A stretch of 64,000 nt of DNA from Rosistilla carotiformis (lineage in GTDB: Bacteria > Planctomycetota > Planctomycetia > Pirellulales > Pirellulaceae): contig NZ_CP036348.1 in the NCBI RefSeq assembly GCF_007753095.1, forward strand, positions 1,550,001 to 1,614,000, read 5' to 3'. This document shows positions 36,138 through 43,938 of the stretch, in pieces (the first letter of the stretch is position 1; each line of letters opens with the position of its first letter). Below the pieces are notes generated by a model, which did not search any database, was not told the DNA's origin, and was given only the letters and a program-made list of their open reading frames with translations. A program made the position numbers and the translations under genes.

Positions 36138-37544
36138 ATGCAATCGCTAACTCCCATTCGTCCCCGCCAGCGATCCATTGAATTTTTGCGATTGATCGTC
36201 GATGGGGGTGCCATCATCGGCACGCTGGCCATCGTCAAAGGTCTTTCGCCCGGCTGGTTTGACAACCAAGCGATCGTGGCTGGTCTGACAGCAATCCTGG
36301 CCTTCCTGTTGCTCGGGCATGTCACCGGTCTGTATCGCGCTGGCCTGGACATGACGGCGAATCAAGAAGTCGTTCGCGTGACGACGACGTGGGTACTGAC
36401 CATGGCGGTGATCGCCGGGTTGGCGTTTTTTGCTCGCTACGGCCAGCACTTCGCTCGTTCGGTCGTTCTCGGATGGTGCGTCATGGCACCGGTGCTGATC
36501 TGCCTGATTCGGATGGTTTGGCGAGTCGTCCAGCGGATGCTTTTGAAACAAGGGATCGGCACCCGACGCGTTGCCATCGCCGGATTGAACGATCTTGGGC
36601 TTCAGGTCTCGCGGAACATCGAACAGTCCCCCGGCCTTGGCTTTCAGTTGACGGGATTTTATGACGATCGCGATCCCGAGCGTCGTTCGGACCTTGGCCC
36701 CAACGATCCCAAGCTGTTAGGCAAGATCGACGATCTGATCGTCGCAGCTCAAAACAACGAATTCGATATCGTGATGATTTCGCTGCCGATGCGAGCGGAG
36801 GATCGAATCAAGTTCATCTTGGAAAAACTGAGCGATTCGACCGCGTCGGTCTACATCGTTCCCGACTTCTTCGTCTTCGAATTGATGCATTCGCAATGGA
36901 CCAACATGGGCGGAATCCCTGCGGTCAGCGTGTTCGAATCGCCACTGTACGGCGTCGATGGCGTCTCGAAACGGCTGGTTGATATCGCGGTCACCATCTC
37001 GGCTCTTGTCGCTGCGGCGATCCCGATGTTGATGATCGCCGCTGCGATCAAACTGACCTCCCCTGGTCCGGTCTTCTTCCGGCAACGACGTTATGGCGTC
37101 GATGGCCGCGAAATCCTGGTTTGGAAATTCCGCTCGATGACGACCTGCGACAATGGATCGGTCGTCCGCCAAGCGACCAAGGGAGATGCTCGGATCACGC
37201 CGCTCGGAGCGATCCTCCGCAAAACGTCGCTGGACGAACTGCCTCAGTTGTTCAACGTCCTCGAAGGTTCGATGTCGCTGGTCGGCCCACGGCCTCACGC
37301 ATCGGCGCACAACGAACATTATCGCGGCCAGATTCGCGGCTACATGCTGCGTCATAAGATCAAACCGGGAATCACCGGTCTGGCCCAAGTGGAAGGCTGT
37401 CGCGGCGAGACCGACACTTTGGACAAGATGCAACGCCGCGTCGACTTCGACCATCGCTACATCCGCGACTGGTCGCTGTGGCTCGATATCCGCATCCTCT
37501 TCAAGACGCTGCTGGTCGCCTGGCGACAACCCGAAGCCTATTAG
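36138..37544 (+). CDS. Polyprenyl-phosphate sugar-1-phosphate transferase (WcaJ-like)
   Basis: A 468-residue initiating transferase for exopolysaccharide repeat units. There are four to five membrane segments in the first 140 residues, a CoA-binding-like Rossmann region at about 140-265, then a re-entrant membrane helix (V-D-I-A-V-T-I-S-A-L-V) and the catalytic part: S-P-G-P-V-F-F-R-Q-R-R-Y-G, W-K-F-R-S-M, T-S-L-D-E-L-P-Q-L-F-N-V, M-S-L-V-G-P-R-P and K-P-G-I-T-G-L-A-Q-V. It attaches the first sugar phosphate to the lipid carrier. ATG 36138 was preferred over the GTG 48 bases upstream. It probably works with the flippase, GT4 and GT26 genes upstream. Confidence 0.93.
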   Translation: MQSLTPIRPRQRSIEFLRLIVDGGAIIGTLAIVKGLSPGWFDNQAIVAGLTAILAFLLLGHVTGLYRAGLDMTANQEVVRVTTTWVLTMAVIAGLAFFARYGQHFARSVVLGWCVMAPVLICLIRMVWRVVQRMLLKQGIGTRRVAIAGLNDLGLQVSRNIEQSPGLGFQLTGFYDDRDPERRSDLGPNDPKLLGKIDDLIVAAQNNEFDIVMISLPMRAEDRIKFILEKLSDSTASVYIVPDFFVFELMHSQWTNMGGIPAVSVFESPLYGVDGVSKRLVDIAVTISALVAAAIPMLMIAAAIKLTSPGPVFFRQRRYGVDGREILVWKFRSMTTCDNGSVVRQATKGDARITPLGAILRKTSLDELPQLFNVLEGSMSLVGPRPHASAHNEHYRGQIRGYMLRHKIKPGITGLAQVEGCRGETDTLDKMQRRVDFDHRYIRDWSLWLDIRILFKTLLVAWRQPEAY

Positions 37545-37553
37545 CCGTCGCCG

Positions 37554-37631
37554 TTACGAGCACGAAGCGCTGGTGAGTGACATTGCAGGCGTCGAACCGA
37601 GAATAAATTCGCTTATGCTTCGTGCTGGTAT
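37554..37631. repeat. Dispersed repeat family B, inverted pair
   Basis: TTACGAGCACGAAGCGCTGG (37554-37573) and ATTCGCTTATGCTTCGTGCT (37607-37626) form imperfect inverted arms sharing the core AGCACGAAGC. They are related to the single copy at 31700-31723. The pair lies just past the WcaJ-like stop codon. Confidence 0.6.
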
Positions 37632-37687
37632 TGCTGTCGGGGAAACGTTTGGTCTGGACCAGTCTGCGGGACCGCCAACAATGGCAC

Positions 37688-38119
37688 TTACCCCTCGCGA
37701 AAATCGTTGAACTGATTCGGCAACAGCTCGCCCAATGAAATCCGCTGGGTAATTTGGCGAGTCGACGCTTCGACCATCACGATCTCCAACGCCGGTCCGA
37801 ATTCGATCAGAAACTGTCGGCAGGCGCCACACGGCGAGACGCTGCCGGTTGTGACCAGCACCAAGGTTTTGAATGCACGCTCTCCCGCGGCGACCGCTGC
37901 ACTGGCGGCGGTTCGCTCGGCGCAGAGAGTTAGTCCAAACGAAACGTTTTCGACGTTACAACCTCGGTAGATCGCTCCCGATTCGGCCAGCAGAGCCGCA
38001 CCGACTTGGAAGTTGCTGTACGGTGCATACGCTTGTTGGCGGACGTCGCAAGCGACGTCGATCAACGGAGTCAGCAGATCGGAATCTTCGGCGGAAGCGT
38101 TGATGTCGTCGGGATTCAT
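37688..38119 (-). CDS. cdd: Cytidine deaminase
   Basis: Hydrolytic deamination of cytidine and deoxycytidine to uridine and deoxyuridine. The 143-residue size fits the homotetrameric class. Zinc site: C-A-E-R-T-A (Cys plus catalytic Glu) and P-C-G-A-C-R-Q (two Cys). The substrate loop is Y-A-P-Y-S-N-F-Q-V-G-A-A near 32, and N-V-E-N is near 55. The start ATG overlaps the stop of the thymidine phosphorylase gene by 4 bases (38116-38119), so the two are translationally coupled in a pyrimidine salvage operon. Confidence 0.95.
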   Translation of the reverse strand: MNPDDINASAEDSDLLTPLIDVACDVRQQAYAPYSNFQVGAALLAESGAIYRGCNVENVSFGLTLCAERTAASAAVAAGERAFKTLVLVTTGSVSPCGACRQFLIEFGPALEIVMVEASTRQITQRISLGELLPNQFNDFREG

Positions 38120-39411
38120 GTTTTCTTCGACTCGATGCGTTGAATGATCAATGGCCGCGGCGCGACCGGTTCGTCGTCGATGATAAAGGATCGCTGCAGT
38201 TCCTTCGTCCAGCGTTCGGCTTGGTCATCCCTGCAGAAGACGAAGCCGAGTGGTTGCCCCGATTCGATCCGTTCGCCGATCGCGACATCGACTTGCAGCC
38301 CCACCGCCGGATCGATCGTGTCGCCGGCGCTGCGACGTCCGCCTCCCAGATCGACCACACATTGGCCGATCGTCGAGCACTCGATCAAGTGGACGAATCC
38401 CGCCCGCTGCGCCACGATCGGGTGCTTTGCTGCGACCGGCAGCTGGCCGGAGATCCGGGCACCTTGGGCAGCGATCATCTTTTCAAATCGCTCCATCGCC
38501 GAACCATCATCCCAAACGCGCTGCAGACGCAACAGGGCCTGGTCACGCGATGTGCAGACTTTCGCCGCGAGCAAGGCTTCCGCGGACAACTGCAGCGTCA
38601 GTTCGCGAACTTCCCCCGGCCCCTGACCACGCAATAGATCGAGGACTTCGTTCACCTCCAACGCATTGCCGACAGCGCGTCCCAACGGCTGATCCATATC
38701 GGTCATCAACGCCGACACAGGCAGCTGCATCTCGGTTCCCGTCTCGACCAACGCATTCGCCAATTGCAGCGCGTCGGAGTGCGATTTCATAAACGCCCCC
38801 GAACCGACTTTCACATCCATCACCAACGCGTCCAGCGACGCTGCCAGCTTCTTGCTCAAGATGCTGGCCGTGATTAGCGACACCGATTCGACGGTCCCCG
38901 TGACATCGCGGAGGCTGTAGAGTCGGCGATCGGCCGGCGCCAACCGCTCGCTGGCACTGACGATATGACAGCCGACGGCTTTCAGAAGCTGGGCAGATTG
39001 ATCGAGATCAAAGTCGCAGCGGAAGCCGGGGATCGATTCGAGTTTATCCAACGTGCCGCCGGTCAGTCCCAGCCCGCGGCCGCTGATCATCGGAACCTGC
39101 ACGTCGCAGCAGGCCAACAACGGCGCAAGGATCAAGGAAACCTTGTCTCCCAAGCCGCCGGTGCTGTGCTTGTCGACTCGCGGAACCGAAGAGGTGTCGC
39201 GCGGCAAGGATTCGCCACTGGCCAGCATCGCGGCGGTCAACGCCGAGATTTCCTGCGGCGTCATGCCGCGCAAACAGATCGCCATCGCCATCGCCGACAT
39301 CTGCGGATCGGAGACCTCACCGCGCGTAAAGGCCTCGATGAACCAAGCGATCTCGGCGTCGTTCAACGGATGTCCATCGCGTTTCTTCGCGATCAATACT
39401 GCGGGGATCAA
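38116..39411 (-). CDS. deoA: Thymidine phosphorylase
   Basis: Phosphorolysis of thymidine/deoxyuridine to base and deoxyribose 1-phosphate. Motifs: V-D-K-H-S-T-G-G-L-G-D-K-V-S (phosphate-binding), I-S-G-R-G-L-G-L-T-G-G-T-L-D-K-L-E and D-V-K-V-G-S-G-A-F. The frame opens at 39612, but the first 67 residues do not resemble the family. TTG 39411 is preceded by a perfect GGAGG 7 bases upstream and begins exactly at the family N-terminus (I-P-A-V-L-I-A-K-K-R-D-G), giving 431 residues, the normal length. G-L-G-L replaces the commoner G-L-G-H. The pyrimidine nucleoside phosphorylase alternative cannot be fully excluded. Confidence 0.9.
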   Translation of the reverse strand: MIPAVLIAKKRDGHPLNDAEIAWFIEAFTRGEVSDPQMSAMAMAICLRGMTPQEISALTAAMLASGESLPRDTSSVPRVDKHSTGGLGDKVSLILAPLLACCDVQVPMISGRGLGLTGGTLDKLESIPGFRCDFDLDQSAQLLKAVGCHIVSASERLAPADRRLYSLRDVTGTVESVSLITASILSKKLAASLDALVMDVKVGSGAFMKSHSDALQLANALVETGTEMQLPVSALMTDMDQPLGRAVGNALEVNEVLDLLRGQGPGEVRELTLQLSAEALLAAKVCTSRDQALLRLQRVWDDGSAMERFEKMIAAQGARISGQLPVAAKHPIVAQRAGFVHLIECSTIGQCVVDLGGGRRSAGDTIDPAVGLQVDVAIGERIESGQPLGFVFCRDDQAERWTKELQRSFIIDDEPVAPRPLIIQRIESKKT

Positions 39412-39418
39412 TCCATTG

Positions 39419-39423
39419 CCTCC
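39419..39423 (-). promoter_or_regulatory. Ribosome-binding site that fixes the deoA start
   Basis: GGAGG on the minus strand, spaced 7 bases from the TTG start at 39411. It decides for the TTG start over upstream ATG codons. Confidence 0.75.
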
Positions 39424-39614
39424 ATCGTAAAATCGACTCGATTCTGCAGCCTGTCCAGCCTCCGTTATACCACGCTTTGTACTCGTTTCGCACGTGGAGA
39501 GACGGCGCAATGACGCGTCGCCGGAACCCAAAAACATTGTCCTCCACATCGCAAGGGGCATAAAATGCACTCCAGGGATCGTGTCTTCTCGAAAACCGAA
39601 AGGCTGGTACAACG

Positions 39615-41321
39615 ATGTTAAAAGCGGAGTCCAATCACAACGGAGCGGCGGAGTCGCGTCGTCCGATGGCTAACCTGTCGATCGGGGAATACCTGATCCG
39701 GCGGCTTAGCGATTACGGAATCGAGCATCTCTTTGGGATCCCCGGCGACTACGTCCTGTCGTTCTACAGCATGCTGGAACAGAGTCGCTTGAAGGTGATC
39801 GGCTGCACGCGAGAGGACTGCGCCGGATACGCCGCCGATGCGTACGCGCGACTTCACGGGATGGGCGCTGTCTGCGTCACCTATTCGGTCGGCGGGCTGA
39901 GCGTCTGCAACAGTATCGCCGGTGCGTATGCGGAAAAGTCGCCGGTCGTTGTGATCTCCGGCGCGCCGGGGATGAACGAGCGGAAGAACAATCCGCTGCT
40001 GCACCACAAGGTCCGCGACTTCCGCACCCAATTGGAAGTCTTCCAAAAGGTGACGATCGATGCGGTGGAGTTGACCGATCCGCTAACCGCCTTTGCCGAT
40101 ATCGATCGGGCGCTCGATGCCGCCGACCGATTCAAGCGTCCGGTCTATATCGAACTGCCGCGCGACATGGTCCACGCCGTCCCGCCGATCACGCATTCGT
40201 TCCGCCAGCCGACGTGGGAGCCCGACGTCAAAGCGATCGACGAAGCCGCCGCCGAAACGGCGCAGCGGATCGCTGCCGCGGAGCGTCCCGTGATCGTCGC
40301 CGGTGTCGAACTGCATCGCTTCGGATTGCAGAACCAATTGGTCGAGTTGGCGGAAAGGACTCAGATCCCGATCGCCACGACGATCCTTGGCAAAAGTGTG
40401 ATCAGCGAACACCATCCGTTGTTTGTCGGATTGTACGAAGGGGCAATCGGCCGCAACGAAGTGACCGAGTTTGTCGAACAGAGCGATCTGATCCTGCTGT
40501 TGGGCACCTTCATGACCGACATCAATCTTGGCATCTACACCGCCAATCTCGATCTCGACAAATGTGTCTACGCGACCAGCGAAGCGTTGCAGATCTCGCA
40601 TCACCATTTTCATAACGTCGCGTTGGGCGAGTTCCTCGACCGGCTGAACTCCTTGGACCTGAAGCCGACGACGCGAACGATTCCCGATGCGATCACCTTC
40701 CATCGAGACCGCGAACCGTTTGAGATCGAACCAACGGCACCGCTGCGGATCAGCCGGTTGATGTCGCGGCTGAACACCTGCTTGGATCTCGATACCGTTG
40801 TGATCGCCGACGTCGGAGACGCACTTTTTGCGGCGACCGAATTGGTGACTCACGATCGCGGCGAATTCCTCAGTCCCGCCTATTACACCTCGATGGGCTT
40901 CAGCGTTCCGGCGGCAGTCGGTGCCGCGGCGGCGAGGCCCGACCATCGCGTGGTCGTATTGGTTGGCGACGGCGCGTTTCAGATGACCGGATGCGAATTG
41001 TCGACCTTGGTCCGCAATGGGTGCAGCCCGATCGTGATCGTCCTGGACAACCACGGTTATGGGACCGAACGCTATCTGCAAGCGGGCGACTGGGAATATA
41101 ACGAGATCCAGCCATGGGCTTATCACAAGATGCCCGAGCTTCTCGGTGGCGGAAAGGGATTTTTAGTCGACACCGAAGCGGAATTCGACGCCGCACTTTC
41201 GTCGGCGTGGGACGACCGGTCTCAGCCGACGATCATCCAAGCTCGGCTAGTGGAAAACGACGCCAGCGAAACGCTGAAACGTTTGGGCGAGCGGATGGGC
41301 GAGAAGGTCGCTGGCCGCTGA
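39615..41321 (+). CDS. ThDP-dependent 2-oxoacid decarboxylase (pyruvate/indolepyruvate type)
   Basis: A 568-residue non-oxidative decarboxylase. The catalytic Glu is in T-R-E-D-C-A-G-Y-A-A-D (Glu 67), and the His-His pair characteristic of pyruvate, indolepyruvate and phenylpyruvate decarboxylases is at L-L-H-H-K-V-R-D (130-131). The ThDP/Mg motif runs from V-G-D-G-A-F-Q-M to L-D-N-H-G-Y near 455-485. It converts a 2-oxoacid to an aldehyde and CO2; the substrate cannot be read from the sequence. Two starts are possible, ATG 39615 (used) or 39666. It is divergent from the deoA-cdd operon with a roughly 200-base shared upstream region. Confidence 0.88.
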   Translation: MLKAESNHNGAAESRRPMANLSIGEYLIRRLSDYGIEHLFGIPGDYVLSFYSMLEQSRLKVIGCTREDCAGYAADAYARLHGMGAVCVTYSVGGLSVCNSIAGAYAEKSPVVVISGAPGMNERKNNPLLHHKVRDFRTQLEVFQKVTIDAVELTDPLTAFADIDRALDAADRFKRPVYIELPRDMVHAVPPITHSFRQPTWEPDVKAIDEAAAETAQRIAAAERPVIVAGVELHRFGLQNQLVELAERTQIPIATTILGKSVISEHHPLFVGLYEGAIGRNEVTEFVEQSDLILLLGTFMTDINLGIYTANLDLDKCVYATSEALQISHHHFHNVALGEFLDRLNSLDLKPTTRTIPDAITFHRDREPFEIEPTAPLRISRLMSRLNTCLDLDTVVIADVGDALFAATELVTHDRGEFLSPAYYTSMGFSVPAAVGAAAARPDHRVVVLVGDGAFQMTGCELSTLVRNGCSPIVIVLDNHGYGTERYLQAGDWEYNEIQPWAYHKMPELLGGGKGFLVDTEAEFDAALSSAWDDRSQPTIIQARLVENDASETLKRLGERMGEKVAGR

Positions 41322-41614
41322 GACTTCTTATAGGCGAGATCTCCCCCTAAGGTCGATCGTTGGCGTCGGCTCGCCGCCGCAGTAGCGACCCCATGGCGTC
41401 ATCCTAACGTGGCCTTCAATATTAAATCTCCGCCGCGCTGGGCTCGCGGGGTTTTCGGGCGGTTTGTTTGTCCGGTACATTATGCCGACCGCTGTGGTTG
41501 GAAGACGCCGCGACCTCGCTCCGGGTCCCAACCGCGATCGTCCCGCTTGCCGATCGAAGCTGCGGAAAGAGAGCTTGCGCTGTTCGTGATCCTATCCATA
41601 CACAAGGTGCTTCC

Positions 41615-42043
41615 ATGGACGAACTGATTCAACAATTGACCGACCGCCTGGGAATCGATCCCTCCACCGCTCAAGGCGTCGCGGGCAAAGCGATGGAGAT
41701 CATCAAGGCAAACGTCGACGAATCCACCTTTAAAAGCTTGGCCTCTGCGATCCCTGGGCTCGATTCGATCATCATGGCTAGCGCAACGCACGACAGTGGC
41801 GAATCTGGCGGTGGTCTGCTCGGTAAACTTGCCGGGATGGCCAGTGGAATGTTGGGTGGATCGGCTGGCAACGCGTTGGAGATGGGCGCCGCATTGACTG
41901 AAAAAGGCTTGCCGACAGATAAGCTGGGCGAGTTTGTGACGATGCTGATCGGATTCATTAAGAGCAAAGCGGGCGATGATGTGCTGGACCAGGTGTTCGC
42001 CAAATTCCCAATGCTTAAGAGCTTGGTCGACGGCCAAGGTTAA
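41615..42043 (+). CDS. DUF2780-like small protein
   Basis: A 142-residue protein starting M-D-E-L-I-Q-Q-L-T-D-R-L-G-I at ATG 41615. The N-terminus (about 1-60) is a helical domain. A Gly/Ala/Ser-rich stretch (G-G-G-L-L-G-K-L-A-G-M-A-S-G-M-L-G-G) lies near 65-85, and the C-terminal helical part ends in F-P-M-L-K-S-L-V. The layout fits the DUF2780 (VcgC/VcgE) family of unknown function. The 49 in-frame codons upstream look non-coding. The gap to the previous gene (41322-41614) shows nothing recognisable. Confidence 0.72.
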   Translation: MDELIQQLTDRLGIDPSTAQGVAGKAMEIIKANVDESTFKSLASAIPGLDSIIMASATHDSGESGGGLLGKLAGMASGMLGGSAGNALEMGAALTEKGLPTDKLGEFVTMLIGFIKSKAGDDVLDQVFAKFPMLKSLVDGQG

Positions 42044-42201
42044 CCGCGGCGTCAATTACGGCCCCAGGCGGTTCTTCTTCGCGGCGCGATTTGCGGCGCG
42101 GTCGAAACGGAATCTTGTTTCGATATGTTAGGTGCGGTGCGTTCCGGGCCTGTTTCCTCTTTTTCTCAGTGTCAACGGGCTCTGCTCAAAGGACAACAAC
42201 G

Positions 42202-43023
42202 ATGGCAGAATTTCGATACGGCATCTGCAATGAAACGTTTCAAGACTGGCCTCTGGACAAGTCGCTCGAACTGGCTCGACAGCTCGGTTACACCGGCTGG
42301 GAGGTCGCGCCGTTCATGCTGGCAAACGACGCTCGGGCGATTTCGGCGCAACAGCGAAGCGATTATCGACGCCAGGTGGAAGCGGCGGGATTTGAAGTCA
42401 TCGGCTTGCATTGGTTGTTGGCGAAGACAGAAGGCTTCTATCTGACCACCGACAACGCCGAAGTTCGGAAGGCGACGACCGACTACTTTTGCGAACTTGC
42501 CAGCCTGTGCAAAGATCTCGGCGGCAAGGTGATGGTTTTAGGGTCGCCGCAGCAGCGGAACGTTCCCGAAGGGGCGTCGATGGAGCAGGCCTACGAATTT
42601 GCCGCCGACGTGCTGCGTGGAGTCGTGCCTGCCCTGGAAGCGAACGACGTGCGAATCGCCCTAGAGCCGTTGGGGCATGAAGAGGGGAACTTCATGAACA
42701 CCCAAGCCCAAGGTCGGCAATTGCGAGAGATGATCGGTTCGGAACACATCGGGCTGCACTTGGATGTGAAGGCGATGAGCGACGAAACCGAGGATATTGC
42801 CGGGTTGATTCGCCAAAACGCCGATCTGATGCTCCACTTCCACGCCAACGACCCAAATCGTCAGGGGCCGGGGATGGGGGCGATCGATTTCGCCCCGATT
42901 TTCGAAGCGCTTGCTGACGTCGATTACCAGGGGTGGGTCTCGGTCGAAGTCTTTGATTATTCGCCTGGCGTTGAGACGCTGGTGAGCGAAAGCATGAAGA
43001 ATATGCTAGCTGCCCAAAGCTGA
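42202..43023 (+). CDS. Sugar phosphate isomerase/epimerase-like TIM-barrel protein
   Basis: A 273-residue xylose-isomerase-like (AP endonuclease family 2) TIM barrel. Features: Y-T-G-W-E-V-A-P near 27, V-I-G-L-H-W-L near 58, A-L-E-P-L-G-H-E-E-G-N near 153 (metal-binding Glu), H-L-D-V-K-A-M near 184 and H-F-H-A-N-D near 212, W-V-S-V-E-V-F-D near 240. Such proteins isomerise or epimerise sugars or cyclitols such as inosose. ATG 42202 was chosen because AAAGGA is 8 bases upstream; the longer frame to 42091 lacks support. Confidence 0.88.
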   Translation: MAEFRYGICNETFQDWPLDKSLELARQLGYTGWEVAPFMLANDARAISAQQRSDYRRQVEAAGFEVIGLHWLLAKTEGFYLTTDNAEVRKATTDYFCELASLCKDLGGKVMVLGSPQQRNVPEGASMEQAYEFAADVLRGVVPALEANDVRIALEPLGHEEGNFMNTQAQGRQLREMIGSEHIGLHLDVKAMSDETEDIAGLIRQNADLMLHFHANDPNRQGPGMGAIDFAPIFEALADVDYQGWVSVEVFDYSPGVETLVSESMKNMLAAQS

Positions 43024-43043
43024 TCACCCTTCTGGATTGGAAG

Positions 43044-43095
43044 CCCCCCGCCGCATCGGGATAACGGAATGCCAGCATTCTTAACTGGCGGGGGA
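43044..43095 (+). terminator. Nested hairpin after the isomerase-like gene
   Basis: CCCCCGCC (43045-43052) pairs with GGCGGGGG (43087-43094) and encloses a smaller GAATG/CATTC hairpin. It lies about 20 bases past the stop codon. There is no T-run, so it is a likely but unproven terminator or 3' stabiliser. Confidence 0.5.
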
Positions 43096-43325
43096 GGGCT
43101 AACCACCACCATGAAGCCGCATTGATACTAAGAAATAGCTACATTTCCTAGGAATCAGGGGGTATGCGGGTGAACATGGTTCGAGTATACAATACGAGAT
43201 TGGACGTTCGTGGAAACGTAGCCGGATCACCTGGCCCCGCAAGTATCGTTCGTACCACTCGATGGATCTCCCGAGAGATCTGATTCTATTACAGCCCAGA
43301 AAGTTAGACGGCTGGTTGTCCATCC
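43096..43325 (+). other. 5' region of the RRM gene
   Basis: About 230 bases without a gene, A/T-richer than the surroundings, with a GATCTC/GAGATC hairpin (43265-43280) some 45-60 bases before the start. It probably holds the promoter and a structured leader of the RNA-binding protein gene. Confidence 0.4.
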
Positions 43326-43775
43326 ATGCATGGGAGTTTTGTGTTGGGAAGGAAACTGTATTGTGGAAACTTGAGCTTTGGTGTCTCAAGCTCCGATTTG
43401 GAACAATTGTTCGCTCAGTTCGGTACGGTCGAAAGTGCTCAGGTCATCACAGATCGCGACACTGGCCGAAGCAAAGGCTTCGGATTCGTTGAAATGGGAA
43501 GCGACGCGGAAGCGCAAGCGGCCATTACGGGCCTCAATGAACAAGAACACGACGGTCGCTCGTTGACCGTTAATGAAGCCCGTCCACGTGAAGATCGTGG
43601 CGGCGGCGGTGGCGGTGGTTACCGTGGCGGCGGCGGCGGCGGTGGTCGCAGCGGTGGCGGTGGCGGCGGCGGCTACGGCGGCGGTGGTGGCGGCGGCTAC
43701 GGTGGCGGCGGTGGTCGCAGCGGTGGCGGCGGCGGTGGTGGTGGACGCGGCGGACGCCGTGACGATCGCTACTAA
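43326..43775 (+). CDS. Glycine-rich RNA-binding protein (RRM)
   Basis: A 149-residue RNA chaperone-type protein. A single RRM lies at about 9-88: RNP2 is L-Y-C-G-N-L and RNP1 is K-G-F-G-F-V-E-M. After P-R-E-D-R comes a tail of about 60 residues made almost only of Gly with Tyr, Arg and Ser (runs of G-G-G-Y and R-S-G-G-G), then R-R-D-D-R-Y. The architecture equals the cyanobacterial and plant glycine-rich RBPs, which help RNA folding in the cold. ATG 43326 is used; a TTG at 43344 with GGGAG 7 bases upstream would start one residue before G-R-K-L-Y and fits the family start equally well. Confidence 0.9.
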   Translation: MHGSFVLGRKLYCGNLSFGVSSSDLEQLFAQFGTVESAQVITDRDTGRSKGFGFVEMGSDAEAQAAITGLNEQEHDGRSLTVNEARPREDRGGGGGGGYRGGGGGGGRSGGGGGGGYGGGGGGGYGGGGGRSGGGGGGGGRGGRRDDRY

Positions 43776-43856
43776 GACACGAATAGCCCTGAAAACATGA
43801 AATTTCAGTCGCTCGCCGATATTTGATTGGCGATGCGGCTGACAATCTCTGATTGC

Positions 43857-43896
43857 CTAGCGTGGCCCGGATGCCTAGCTAGGTTTCTTTTTTTAT
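43857..43896 (+). terminator. Intrinsic terminator of the RRM gene
   Basis: CCTAGC (43857-43862) and GCTAGG (43879-43884) form a 6-base stem, followed directly by the T-rich run TTTCTTTTTTTA. It lies about 80 bases past the RRM stop codon. Confidence 0.6.
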
Positions 43897-43938
43897 ATAA
43901 GCAACTTTCCGCCCTGCCTCGCAGCGGACGTCCGACTC

